A stretch of DNA of 64,000 nt from Streptomyces sp. WAC 01529 (lineage in GTDB: Bacteria > Actinomycetota > Actinomycetes > Streptomycetales > Streptomycetaceae): positions 7,405,001 to 7,469,000 of the forward strand of contig NZ_CP029617.1 of NCBI RefSeq assembly GCF_003945545.1, written 5' to 3'. The position numbers were made by a program, and so were the translations under genes. The stretch's first letter is position 1; each line of letters starts with the position of its first letter. Positions 1 through 7,843 of the stretch are shown here, in pieces. The notes beneath the pieces are model-generated. The model had not been told where the DNA came from. It made no database searches and saw only the letters and a program-made list of their open reading frames with translations.

Positions 1-618
1 GTTGCCGAAACGGTCGGCGCGGTTCATGTGCACCAGCGCCGCGTCCATGCGCAGGGCGGGCACGGCGACCAGCTCCTCGCCGTCCTCGTACGGCGAAGTG
101 ACCGTACGCAGCCGGGGGTTGACCCGCATGACGTCCGAACCGAGGCCCGCGCGGATCGGCAGGAACGGCAGCCGCTGGGCGCCCGCGGTGAGGCCCTGCA
201 TGAACATCGCCTCGTCCAGCTCGACGAGTTCGAGGGCGCCACGCTCGCGTGCCGCGCGGAAATGCGGCTCCAGGGGGATCGAGTCGAGGGTCGTGAACGC
301 CGTGATCAGCTTGCGGACACGGCCCGCCTCGGCGAGCAGACCGACGTCCGGGCCGCCGTACGACACGACGGTCAGGTCCGTGACATCGGACCGCAGCAGC
401 GCGCGCACCAGTGCCATCGGCTTGCGCCGCGAGCCCCAGCCGCCGATGCCGAGAGTCATCCCGCTCTCCAGGCGCCCCACGATCTCGTCGGGCGTCATCA
501 CCTTGCCCGGCCGCACCCCACCCATCGCCCCCATGCCTGCCCGCACCTCACCCGTCGCCCCCATGCCTGCCCATGCCTCACCCGTCGCCGCCGAGGCCGT
601 CCGTGCCGTGTGGGTCAT
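1..618 (-). CDS. ipdA: CoA-transferase subunit A, IpdA-like (partial, runs off the window)
   Basis: Alpha subunit of a family I CoA transferase; the C-terminus lies before base 1. The conserved part begins near residue 41 and reads GIGGWGSRRKPM followed by SYGGPDVGLLAEAG, which I recognise from actinobacterial IpdA, the subunit that with IpdB opens the last steroid ring (COCHEA-CoA hydrolysis) in cholesterol catabolism. The ATG at 618 overlaps the stop of the upstream hydratase in an ATGA, so translation is probably coupled. An internal ATG at 498 would begin exactly at the conserved domain; the extra 40 residues before it are low-complexity and come from a 30-bp tandem repeat (511-590). Substrate is inferred from the neighbours, not proven. 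Confidence 0.8.
   Translation of the reverse strand, partial: MTHTARTASAATGEAWAGMGATGEVRAGMGAMGGVRPGKVMTPDEIVGRLESGMTLGIGGWGSRRKPMALVRALLRSDVTDLTVVSYGGPDVGLLAEAGRVRKLITAFTTLDSIPLEPHFRAARERGALELVELDEAMFMQGLTAGAQRLPFLPIRAGLGSDVMRVNPRLRTVTSPYEDGEELVAVPALRMDAALVHMNRADRFGN
511..590. repeat. 30-bp tandem repeat, about 2.7 copies, in the 5' end of the ipdA-like gene
   Basis: Three successive units at 511-540, 541-570 and 571-590 share the core CACCCGTCGCCCCCATGCC with one or two changes. Read on the minus strand they code for a ten-residue G/M/A/E-rich unit repeated before the conserved domain. The unit length is a multiple of three, so copy-number change would keep the frame. Confidence 0.8.
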
Positions 619-1370
619 GCCCTGCCCTCCCCTTGCGTCCCGAAGTCCTCGCGGATGCGGTCGGCGAGGCCGCTGAGGTTCGCCTCGAAGGTGAAGCCCT
701 GCTCGAAGCGGTAGCTGCGGTGGACGTCCACCGGGTCGATGCCGTTGATCGACGCCTTCGCGAACCGCAGCAGCGTGCCGTCCTTGCGGGCGATCTCCCG
801 CGCCAGCTCCAGTGCCGCCTCGCGCAGTTCCGCGCGCGGGACGACCCGCCACACCGAACCGTGCGCGTGCAGCTCGGCGGCCGTCACCGTGCGCGAGGTG
901 TAGTACAGCGCCCGCATCAGGTGCTGCGGGACCAGGCGGGCCAGATGGGTGGCCGCGCCCAGCGCGCCCCGGTCCAGCTCGGGCAGGCCGAAGGTGGCGT
1001 CCTCGCTCGCCACGATCGCGTCCGCGTTCCCCACGAGGCCTATGCCGCCGCCCAGGCAGAAGCCCTGCACTGCGGCGACCACCGGCACCTCGCAGTCGTA
1101 CACCGCCGAGAAGGCCGCGGAGCAGCCGCGGTTGGCGCCGATCAGCGCGTCGTGGCCGCTGTCGCGCCGCAGCTCCTTGATGTCCACGCCCGCGTTGAAC
1201 CCCCGGCCCTCGGCCGTCAGCACCACACAGCGCGTGCCGGGGTCGCGCCCCGCGGCGCGCACGGCGTCGGCCAGGTCGAACCACCCCTGCGCGGGAAGGG
1301 CGTTGACGGGCGGATGGTCGACCGTGACGACGGCCACGCCCTTGTCCGGGACGGAGGTGGAGACAGACAT
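615..1370 (-). CDS. echA20: Enoyl-CoA hydratase/isomerase family protein, EchA20-like
   Basis: A 251-residue crotonase-fold protein. It shows the oxyanion-hole segments of the family (GRGFNAGVDIKEL near residue 55 and QGFCLGGGIGLVGNAD near residue 102) and FGLPELDRGALG around residue 128. Gene order (hydratase, IpdA-like subunit, two divergent SDRs) is that of the mycobacterial Rv3548c-Rv3552 region, where EchA20 opens a ring of the HIP intermediate by a retro-Claisen type hydrolysis. I chose the ATG at 1370 because an upstream ATG at 1406 would overlap the shared promoter dyad. The stop overlaps the next start (ATGA). The substrate assignment is inference; the fold assignment is firm. Confidence 0.8.
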   Translation of the reverse strand: MSVSTSVPDKGVAVVTVDHPPVNALPAQGWFDLADAVRAAGRDPGTRCVVLTAEGRGFNAGVDIKELRRDSGHDALIGANRGCSAAFSAVYDCEVPVVAAVQGFCLGGGIGLVGNADAIVASEDATFGLPELDRGALGAATHLARLVPQHLMRALYYTSRTVTAAELHAHGSVWRVVPRAELREAALELAREIARKDGTLLRFAKASINGIDPVDVHRSYRFEQGFTFEANLSGLADRIREDFGTQGEGRA

Positions 1371-1381
1371 CAGAGGATCCG

Positions 1382-1433
1382 CTACCTTTCGACCACACGC
1401 CTTCAACCAAACATTTGTTAGTTGGAAAGGTAG
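1382..1433. promoter_or_regulatory. Nested dyad in the divergent HIP-module promoter
   Basis: An outer perfect 9-bp inverted repeat, CTACCTTTC at 1382-1390 and GAAAGGTAG at 1425-1433, encloses an inner AT-rich dyad CAAACATTTGTTAG at 1408-1421 (AACA-TT-TGTT core). The right outer arm also supplies the Shine-Dalgarno sequence of the plus-strand SDR. Position between the divergent operons and the symmetry suggest a TetR-type operator. It does not match the KstR2 consensus I remember (AnCAAGnnCTTGnT), so the regulator is unknown. Confidence 0.5.
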
Positions 1434-1438
1434 CAGCG

Positions 1439-2203
1439 ATGACTGACACCCGACAGGTGGTCGTCGTCACCGGCGGCACCCGCGGCGTCGGCGCCGGAAT
1501 CGCCCGCGGCTTCCTCGCCGCCGGGGCGCGGGTCGTCGTCTGCGCCCGTAGAGCGCCCGACAGGCCCGTCGAAGCCGCGGGCGCCACCGCCGAGTTCCGC
1601 CCGCTAGACCTGCGGGACGCGCAGGCCGCCCAGGTCTTCTTCCGCGAAGTGGCCGCCGAGCACGGCAGGGTGGACGCCCTGGTGAACAACGCGGGCGGCA
1701 CACCCTTCGGCCTCCTCGCCGACACCGCCCCGGCCCGCCAGGCCAAGGTCGTCGAACTGAACCTGCTCGCCCCGCTGTACGCCTCGCTCGCCGCGTACGA
1801 CGTGATGCGCACCCAGGAGGCGGGCGGCAGCATCACGATGATCGGCAGCGTCAGCGGCACCCGGCCGTCCCCGGGCAGCGGTGCGTACGGCGCCGCGAAG
1901 GCCGGCCTGGAGAACCTCGCCCGGACCATGGCGGTCGAATGGGCGCCCTCCGTGCGGGTCAACACCGTCGTCCTCGGCCTCGCCCGCACCGAGAGCGCCC
2001 ACCTGCACTACGGCGACGAGGAGGGCGTCGCCAGAGTCGCCCGCACGGTCCCGCTCGGCCGCCTCGCCGACCCCTCGGACGTCGCCGACGCCTGCGTCTT
2101 CCTCGCCTCCGACCGCGCCCGCTACATCAGCGGCGCCGCGCTCCACCTGCACGGCGGCGGCGAACGCCCCGCCTTCCTCGACGCCGCCTCCGTCAACCGC
2201 TGA
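1439..2203 (+). CDS. Short-chain dehydrogenase/reductase, Rv3549c-like
   Basis: A classical SDR of 254 residues. The nucleotide-binding TGGTRGVGAGIA is at residues 10-21, NNAGG follows near residue 84, and the catalytic Ser and YGAAK (Tyr and Lys) are near residues 140 and 154. ATG at 1439 is preceded at good spacing by GGAAAGG; a GTG/TTG extension to 1415 would run through the promoter dyad. It is the first gene of the plus-strand arm opposite the echA20/ipdA-like arm, so it probably oxidises or reduces a hydroxyacyl-CoA intermediate of the same pathway. The exact substrate is not readable from sequence. Confidence 0.85.
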   Translation: MTDTRQVVVVTGGTRGVGAGIARGFLAAGARVVVCARRAPDRPVEAAGATAEFRPLDLRDAQAAQVFFREVAAEHGRVDALVNNAGGTPFGLLADTAPARQAKVVELNLLAPLYASLAAYDVMRTQEAGGSITMIGSVSGTRPSPGSGAYGAAKAGLENLARTMAVEWAPSVRVNTVVLGLARTESAHLHYGDEEGVARVARTVPLGRLADPSDVADACVFLASDRARYISGAALHLHGGGERPAFLDAASVNR

Positions 2204-2236
2204 ACGTCACCAAGCCAACCGTTGAACGTCACCAAG
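2200..2236. repeat. Short direct repeat between the two SDR genes
   Basis: The 14-mer TGAACGTCACCAAG occurs at the stop codon of the first SDR and again about 22 bases later, just before the ribosome binding site of the second. It looks like a recent tandem duplication of the intergenic spacer. Confidence 0.7.
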
Positions 2237-2247
2237 GGAGTTGCCGC

Positions 2248-3198
2248 ATGACCGCACCCGCCGCCCCGTCCGCCTCGCCACCCGGCCGGCCGGGCATCTG
2301 CGCGGACCGCGTCGTGATCGTCACCGGCGCGGGCCGTGGCCTGGGCCGCGCCCACGCGCACGCGTACGCGGCCGAGGGCGCCAAGGTCGTCGTCAACGAC
2401 CTCGGCGTGGGACCGGACGGCTCCGGGGTCTCCGGCGGGCCCGCGCACGCGGTGGTCGGGGAGATCCGCGCCGCGGGCGGGGACGCGGTCGCGCACGGCG
2501 GTGACATCGCGACGTCCGAGGGCGCGGCCTCGCTGGTGCGGGCCGCCCTCGACACGTACGGCCGCCTGGACACCCTCGTCAACAACGCGGGCTTCCTGCG
2601 CGACCGGATGCTGGTCAACCTCGGCGAGGACGACTGGGACGCCGTCATGAGAGTCCACCTGAAGGGGCACTTCCTGCCGCTGAAGCACGCGGGCGCGCAC
2701 TGGCGGGCCGAGGCGAAGGCCGGGCGCGTGCCGCACGCGTGCGTGGTCAACACCAGCTCGGGAGCGGGCCTTCTGGGCAGCGTCGGGCAGGGCAACTACA
2801 GCGCGGCGAAGGCCGGGATCCTCGGCCTCACCCTGGTCGCCGCGGTGGAACTGGCCGCCTACGGAGTACGCGTGAACGCCATCGCCCCCGCCGCCCGCAC
2901 CCGCATGACGGAGCAGACCTTCGCCGACACGATGGCCGCCCCCGAGCCCGGTGCCTTCGACGCGATGGCCCCCGAGAACGTCTCCCCGCTGGTCGTCTGG
3001 CTGGGCTCCACCGCCTCCGCGGGTGTCACCGGCCGCGTCTTCGAGGCGGAGGCGGGCCGCATCACCGTGATGGAGGGCTGGCGCCCCGGCCCCACCGCGG
3101 ACAAAGGCGCCCGCTGGACCCCGGCCGAGGCGGGCGAGGCGGCCCGGAGACTGCTTGCCGACGCGCTGCCGCCGGGACCGGTGTACGGGGCGCGGTGA
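2248..3198 (+). CDS. Short-chain dehydrogenase/reductase, Rv3548c-like (MFE-2 type)
   Basis: A 316-residue SDR. The N-terminal cofactor site TGAGRGLGRAHAHAYAAEGAKVVVNDLG resembles the dehydrogenase part of peroxisomal multifunctional enzyme type 2, followed by NNAGFLRD and the active-site YSAAK. It is longer than classical SDRs, with about 60 extra C-terminal residues, as in that group. ATG at 2248 follows GGGAG at a normal distance. Probably co-transcribed with the preceding SDR (44-base gap) and, by synteny with the mycobacterial HIP genes, a hydroxyacyl-CoA dehydrogenase of side-chain or ring degradation. The specific step is inferred. Confidence 0.85.
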   Translation: MTAPAAPSASPPGRPGICADRVVIVTGAGRGLGRAHAHAYAAEGAKVVVNDLGVGPDGSGVSGGPAHAVVGEIRAAGGDAVAHGGDIATSEGAASLVRAALDTYGRLDTLVNNAGFLRDRMLVNLGEDDWDAVMRVHLKGHFLPLKHAGAHWRAEAKAGRVPHACVVNTSSGAGLLGSVGQGNYSAAKAGILGLTLVAAVELAAYGVRVNAIAPAARTRMTEQTFADTMAAPEPGAFDAMAPENVSPLVVWLGSTASAGVTGRVFEAEAGRITVMEGWRPGPTADKGARWTPAEAGEAARRLLADALPPGPVYGAR

Positions 3199-3253
3199 AC
3201 GGGCACGCGCGCGTGCGGGTCACCCGGCCCCCTGTCCTGCGCGGCGCCCTCTG

Positions 3254-4390
3254 CTACTGCTCCTCCGCGAGGACCCGCTGGGCCACCGCGAACGCCGAGT
3301 TCGCCGCCGGGACTCCGCAGTAGACCGCCGTCTGGAGGAGGACCGCGCCGATCTCCTCGGGGGTGAGGCCGTTGCGGCGGGCCGCGCGGATGTGCAGGGC
3401 GAGTTCGTCGAGATGGCCGTGGGCGACCAGCGCGGTCAGCGTGATCAGGCTGCGCTCGCGGCGCGGCAGCGTGGGGTCGGTCCAGATCTCGCCCCACGCG
3501 TAGCGGGAGACGAAGTACTGGAAGCGGGCCGTGAAGGACGTGGTGCCGGCCTGGGCGCGGTCGACGTGGGCGTCGCCCAGTACCGCGCGGCGCACGGCCA
3601 TGCCGCCGCCCTCCGCGCGGGCCGGGTCGGCGAAGTGGGCGCGCAGGGCGGCGGCCACGGCGGCCGGGCGTTCCGCGGGCGCCAGGTGGGAGGCACCGGC
3701 GAGTTCCATGAGGGACGCGTCCGGTACCGCGTCGGCGATCTCCCTGGCGTGGGCGGGCGGTGTCGCCGGGTCCTCACGTCCGGCGATCACCAGTGTGGGC
3801 GCGGCGATCGACGCCAGGGCCTCCCGCAGGTCGTACGCGGCCAGGGCGTCACAGCACGCGGCGTACGCGCCCGGATCGGCGGCCCGCAAGTCCGCCACCA
3901 GGCCGGGCACGGTGAAACCGGGTGTGAACCAGCGCTGCGGCGCCGACTCCGCGAGCCCGGCCAGGCCCTCGCGGCGCACGGTCGCGGCCCGCTGCCGCCA
4001 TGGCTCGGCGCCACCGAAGTGGGCCGAGGTGCAGATCGCGGCGAGACGCGTCACGCGCTGCGGATGGTGGGCCGCGAGGTGCAGTCCTACGGCGCCGCCC
4101 AGGGAGACACCCGCGTACGCGAAGCGGTCGACGCCGAGCGAGTCGGCCAGCGCGAGGACGAGTCCCGCGAGATCGGCGACCGTGGCGCCGGGACCGATCA
4201 GGTCGGCGGGGGAGCGGCCGTGGCCGGGCAGGTCCCAGCGCACGACCCGGTGGGCGGCGGAGAGTTCGGGCGCGACCGCGTCCCACAGGGCGGTCGACGT
4301 ACCGAGAGAGGGGCCCAGAAAGAGCGGGGGAGCGGTGTCCGGTCCCTCCGTGATCTGGTGCGGCAGCCTGCCGGTCGTGTCGAGGGTCAA
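3254..4390 (-). CDS. pcaL: PcaL: 3-oxoadipate enol-lactonase fused to 4-carboxymuconolactone decarboxylase
   Basis: A 378-residue bifunctional enzyme. Residues 1-255 are an alpha/beta hydrolase (PcaD) with nucleophile Ser96 in GVSLGG, acid Asp207 in GREDP and His235 in ASHL. Residues 264-378 are a CMD/PcaC domain with HGHLDELALHIRAARRNG and the YCGVPAAN ending. It decarboxylates 4-carboxymuconolactone and hydrolyses the enol-lactone to beta-ketoadipate. Such PcaD-PcaC fusions are known as PcaL in Streptomyces and Rhodococcus. It is the last gene of the operon; its ATG overlaps the pcaB stop (ATGA), so translation is coupled. Confidence 0.95.
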   Translation of the reverse strand: MTLDTTGRLPHQITEGPDTAPPLFLGPSLGTSTALWDAVAPELSAAHRVVRWDLPGHGRSPADLIGPGATVADLAGLVLALADSLGVDRFAYAGVSLGGAVGLHLAAHHPQRVTRLAAICTSAHFGGAEPWRQRAATVRREGLAGLAESAPQRWFTPGFTVPGLVADLRAADPGAYAACCDALAAYDLREALASIAAPTLVIAGREDPATPPAHAREIADAVPDASLMELAGASHLAPAERPAAVAAALRAHFADPARAEGGGMAVRRAVLGDAHVDRAQAGTTSFTARFQYFVSRYAWGEIWTDPTLPRRERSLITLTALVAHGHLDELALHIRAARRNGLTPEEIGAVLLQTAVYCGVPAANSAFAVAQRVLAEEQ

Positions 4391-5775
4391 CGTCGCTCCA
4401 GGGCGCGGTCGGTGAGGGTGCCGGCGGAACCGGTGTAACGGGTGGGGTCGGTGATTTCGCCGAGGTCGAGGCCGAGGTCGGGGCCGACGTCCTTCAGGGC
4501 GGGTTCCTCCGCCAGGATCTGTGCGAGGACCTCCGCCAGGATCTGCGCGAGTGTGCGCCCCTCGGCGCGCGTACGCCGTGCCGCGTCGGTGAGGAACTGC
4601 TTCGCGCGGGCCTGACCGAGCAGGGGCGTCAGCTCGGCGACGAGCCGCTCGGAGACGATCAACCCGCCGCTGAGATGGAGATGTTCACGCATGGCCTCCG
4701 GGTGCACGCGCAAGCCCTCCGCCATCTCGGCCGCGTCCCGGGCGGCGCCGCCGACCAGGCGGAGCAGGTCGCGCAAGGGCTCCCACTCGGCGTGCCAGGC
4801 GCCCGCCGGCCGCTCGTCCTCGGCCACCAGCGAGCCGTACAGGGTCGCCGCGAGGGCGGGCGCGCGGCGCGCGGCGGCGGCGATGAGCGTGGCGCGGACC
4901 GGGTTCGCCTTGTGGGGCATCGCGGACGAGCCACCCCCCGCCCCTTCGGAGACCTCGGCGATCTCCGTGCGGGAGAGCGTGAGGACGTCCGCGGCCGCCT
5001 TGCCGAGGGCCCCCGCGGTGAAGGCGAGGGCGCCCGCGAGGTCGGCGACGGGGGTACGGAGGGCGTGCCAGGGCAACAGCGGCTCGGCGAGCCCCAGCTC
5101 GCGCGCGAAGGCCGCGACAAGGCCGCCACAGGCCTCGCGGCGCCCCTCACCCGCACACAGTCCGCCCCTCCCATACACCCCGAACACCGCCAACGTCCCC
5201 GCCGCGCCCCCCAATTGCGCCGGAAGCGTCCCCCGGGCCCCCGCGACCCGGTCCCGCGCGTCGAGCACGAGTGAGCGCCACCCCGCCGCCTTCAGGCCGA
5301 ACGTGGTCGGCACCGCGTGCTGCGTCAGCGTGCGGCCCGGCATCACCGTGTCCCGGTGCCGCGACGCGAGACGGGCCAGCGCGCTCTCCGCGCGGGCCAG
5401 GTCCGGGAGGATCAGGTCCAGCGTCCGCGCGGCGAGCAGCATCAGGGCCGTGTCGAGGATGTCCTGGCTCGTCGCGCCCCGGTGGACGTAGGGCGCCGCG
5501 TCGGCCGGTACCGCCGCCGTCAGCTCCGCCACCAGGGGGATCACCGGGTTTCCGCCCTCCCGCGCGCGGAGCGCGAGGGCGCGGGCGTCGAAGCGGCTCG
5601 CGTCCGAGGCCGCTTCCGTGACCGCCTCGGCCGCCCCCGTGGGGGCGAGGCCGACCGCCGCCTGGGCCCGCGTCAGTGCCGCCTCCGCGTCAAGGAGTGC
5701 CTGGAGGAAGGCGGGGTCGCCGGTCGCCTCCTCGGCGGCGGACCCGGCCCACCCGGGGGAGAACAGGCCGCTCAC
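4387..5775 (-). CDS. pcaB: 3-carboxy-cis,cis-muconate cycloisomerase
   Basis: A 462-residue fumarase/aspartase-superfamily enzyme converting 3-carboxymuconate to 4-carboxymuconolactone. The HRGATSQD region is at residues 98-105 and the superfamily signature GSSAMPHKANP at 282-292. Two oddities are visible: an unusual Gly/Arg/Cys-rich stretch around residues 200-218 where I would expect a short helix-turn, and an in-frame duplication LAQILAE/VLAQILAE near residue 418. Both probably sit on surface loops. The ATG overlaps the pcaG stop (ATGA). Confidence 0.93.
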   Translation of the reverse strand: MSGLFSPGWAGSAAEEATGDPAFLQALLDAEAALTRAQAAVGLAPTGAAEAVTEAASDASRFDARALALRAREGGNPVIPLVAELTAAVPADAAPYVHRGATSQDILDTALMLLAARTLDLILPDLARAESALARLASRHRDTVMPGRTLTQHAVPTTFGLKAAGWRSLVLDARDRVAGARGTLPAQLGGAAGTLAVFGVYGRGGLCAGEGRREACGGLVAAFARELGLAEPLLPWHALRTPVADLAGALAFTAGALGKAAADVLTLSRTEIAEVSEGAGGGSSAMPHKANPVRATLIAAAARRAPALAATLYGSLVAEDERPAGAWHAEWEPLRDLLRLVGGAARDAAEMAEGLRVHPEAMREHLHLSGGLIVSERLVAELTPLLGQARAKQFLTDAARRTRAEGRTLAQILAEVLAQILAEEPALKDVGPDLGLDLGEITDPTRYTGSAGTLTDRALERR

Positions 5776-6341
5776 GAGAACTCCAGGAAGACCGTCTCGT
5801 CCGCCCCTTGGAGCCGGATGTCGAACCGGTACGTACGCGGCGCCTCGCTCCGCGTGATCAACGTGGCGCGCCGGTCGGTGTCCAGGGAGGCGAGCAGCGC
5901 GTCGCCGGGCTCGTCCACCACGTACGCGCGCGTGTAGAGGTGGTGCAGCAGCCCGCGCGCGAAGACGGCCAGCGAGACGTACGAGACGCCACCCGGCGGC
6001 AGCGTCCGCACCGCCCAGTGACCGTCCGCGTCCGTCGCCACCCGCCCGAAACCGGTGAACGCCACCCCGTCGCGCCCGATGACCTGTCCCGTCACGGGGT
6101 CGCGCCGCAGCGACCCGGGCGCGCCCGTCCGCGTGCCGTCCGGAGCGGGCTGCCAGGTCTCCACCAGGGCGTCGGGGACGGGCTGCCCCGCGCCGTCGTA
6201 CACGTACCCGTGCAGCGTGATGGTGTCCGGGTGGCCGAGGGGCGCAACCTCGCCGCCGCGCGGGAAGGGCAGCGCGTAGCCGTAGAAGGGGCCGACGGTC
6301 TGGGAGGGCGTCGGAGGCGTGGGGAGCGCGTGCGGGGGCAT
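5772..6341 (-). CDS. pcaG: Protocatechuate 3,4-dioxygenase alpha subunit
   Basis: A 189-residue intradiol dioxygenase-family subunit that pairs with PcaH. It begins TPSQTVGPFYGYALPF, the typical alpha-subunit N-terminus, followed by the beta-sandwich core GYVYDGAGQPVPDALVETWQ. Alpha subunits lack the iron ligands, and none are expected here. Its ATG shares one base with the stop of the pcaJH reading frame (TGATG), giving a strict 1:1 coupling with the beta subunit. It acts in the cytoplasm on protocatechuate ring cleavage. Confidence 0.95.
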   Translation of the reverse strand: MPPHALPTPPTPSQTVGPFYGYALPFPRGGEVAPLGHPDTITLHGYVYDGAGQPVPDALVETWQPAPDGTRTGAPGSLRRDPVTGQVIGRDGVAFTGFGRVATDADGHWAVRTLPPGGVSYVSLAVFARGLLHHLYTRAYVVDEPGDALLASLDTDRRATLITRSEAPRTYRFDIRLQGADETVFLEFS

Positions 6342-7843
6342 CAGCGGTGGTCGCCTTCCTCGAAGAGGGTCGCGGACGGGCCGTCGAGAACGATGTCCCA
6401 GCGGTACCCCAGCGACCACTCGGGGACGGACAGATCGTGGTCGTACGCGCAGACGAGCCGCTGCCGCGCGGACTGGTCGGTCACCGAGCGCAGCACCGGG
6501 TCGTAGGGGAGGAGCGGGTCCCCGGGGAAGTACATCTGCGTGACCAGGCGCTGGGTGAAGGCCGTGCCGAAGAGCGAGAAGTGGATGTGCGCGGGGCGCC
6601 AGGCGTTGACGTGGTTGCGCCACGGATAGGCGCCCGGCTTGACGGTCGTGAAGGAGTACGTGCCGTCGTCGTCGGTCAGGCAGCGGCCGAAGCCCGTGAA
6701 GTGGGGGTCGAGGGGTGCCGGGTGCTGGTCCAGCTGATGGGCGTACCGCCCGGACGCGTTGGCCTGCCACAGCTCGACCAGCTGGCCGCGTACGGGGCGC
6801 CCCCGGCGGTCGAGGACCCGGCCGCTCACGGTGATCCGCTCGCCCAGCGGCTCGCCCTGGTGCTGTCGCGTCAGATCGCGGTCCAGGGCGGTGACGTCGG
6901 TGACGCCGAACGCGGGACCGCTCAGCTCCACCGCCTCGGGGTCCCGCAGCGGGACCAGCGGCCGCTTGGGGTGGCGGAAGTGGCTGCTGCGGTAGGGCGG
7001 GTAGTCACGCGGCGGATGGCCCCGCCCGTCCGACGCGGCCCGCGCCTTGGCGACCTCGGCGTCGATCGCCCCCTGACTGAGCCCGTCGGGCAGCGGCGCC
7101 GCGGAGGGGGAGGAGCGCGGCGGGGCTGGGGACGGGGAGGAGCGCGGCGGGGCTGCGGAGGGGGACGGCGGCGGAGGCGGGGACGGGGAGGGAGATGCGG
7201 CGGCCGCCTCTTCCCGAACCCGCACCTCGGCCCCCGTCTTCGCGACGATCTCCTCGATCCCGCACCCCGGAGCCGACTCGACCAGCTCCAGACCCCGTTC
7301 CGTCACGTCAAGCACGCACAGATCGGTGACGATCCGGTCCACGCACCCCTTGCCGGTCAACGGCAGCCCGCACTCCTCGACGATCTTCGCGGTGCCGTCC
7401 TTGGCGGTGTGCGTCATGACGACGATGACCGTGCCGGCGCCGTGCACCAGGTCCATCGCCCCGCCGATCCCGGTGATCATCTTGCCGGGGACCGCCCAGT
7501 TGGCGAGGTCCCCGCGCGCGGAGACCTGCATCGCGCCGAGCACGGCGACATCGATGTGGCCGCCGCGGATCATCCCGAAGGAGAGCGCCGAGTCGAAGAA
7601 GGAGGCGCCGGGCAGTACGGTCACGGTCTCCTTGCCCGCGTTGATCAGGTCCGGGTCGACCTCGGCCTCGGCGGGGTAGGGGCCCACCCCGAGGATGCCG
7701 TTCTCGGACTCCAGGACCACCTCCACACCCGGGGGCAGGTGGTTGGGGATCAGGGTGGGCAGGCCGATGCCCAGGTTCACGTACTGGCCGTCGCGGAGTT
7801 CACGCGCCGCGCGGGCGGCCATCTGCTCACGGGTCCATGGCAT
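6341..7843 (-). CDS. pcaJH: PcaJ-PcaH fusion: 3-oxoadipate CoA-transferase beta subunit joined to protocatechuate 3,4-dioxygenase beta subunit
   Basis: One uninterrupted 500-residue frame. Residues 1-212 are a complete PcaJ with catalytic Glu47 in the SENG motif. Residues 213-252 are a Ser/Pro/Ala-rich linker with a repeated APPRSSPSP unit. Residues 253-500 are a complete PcaH, with Fe(III) ligands at the expected places: Tyr367 (SGRY), Tyr406 (GAYPWRN), His419 and His421 (HIH). I find no stop codon between the two, and no ATG, GTG or TTG start close to the PcaH domain; the nearest GTG lies at the end of PcaJ (residue 207). In Streptomyces the order I remember is pcaI-pcaJ-pcaF-pcaH, so pcaF has apparently been lost and the flanking genes joined. 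A sequencing error removing a stop would need to be excluded. The ATG overlaps the pcaI stop by one base. Confidence 0.85.
   Translation of the reverse strand: MPWTREQMAARAARELRDGQYVNLGIGLPTLIPNHLPPGVEVVLESENGILGVGPYPAEAEVDPDLINAGKETVTVLPGASFFDSALSFGMIRGGHIDVAVLGAMQVSARGDLANWAVPGKMITGIGGAMDLVHGAGTVIVVMTHTAKDGTAKIVEECGLPLTGKGCVDRIVTDLCVLDVTERGLELVESAPGCGIEEIVAKTGAEVRVREEAAAASPSPSPPPPPSPSAAPPRSSPSPAPPRSSPSAAPLPDGLSQGAIDAEVAKARAASDGRGHPPRDYPPYRSSHFRHPKRPLVPLRDPEAVELSGPAFGVTDVTALDRDLTRQHQGEPLGERITVSGRVLDRRGRPVRGQLVELWQANASGRYAHQLDQHPAPLDPHFTGFGRCLTDDDGTYSFTTVKPGAYPWRNHVNAWRPAHIHFSLFGTAFTQRLVTQMYFPGDPLLPYDPVLRSVTDQSARQRLVCAYDHDLSVPEWSLGYRWDIVLDGPSATLFEEGDHR
7088..7207. repeat. Low-complexity linker DNA of the pcaJ-pcaH junction with 27-bp period repeat
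   Basis: A 21-bp stretch at 7108-7128 recurs identically at 7135-7155 (period 27 bp); the surrounding bases are G-rich triplet-like runs. On the coding strand this gives a nine-residue APPRSSPSP repeat. The period is a multiple of three, so expansion keeps the frame. Confidence 0.8.

Noticed and set aside
1408..1421. KstR or KstR2 operator in the divergent HIP promoter
   Set aside because: AACATTTGTT has a four-base spacer between AAC and GTT and does not fit either remembered consensus; left as an unassigned operator.
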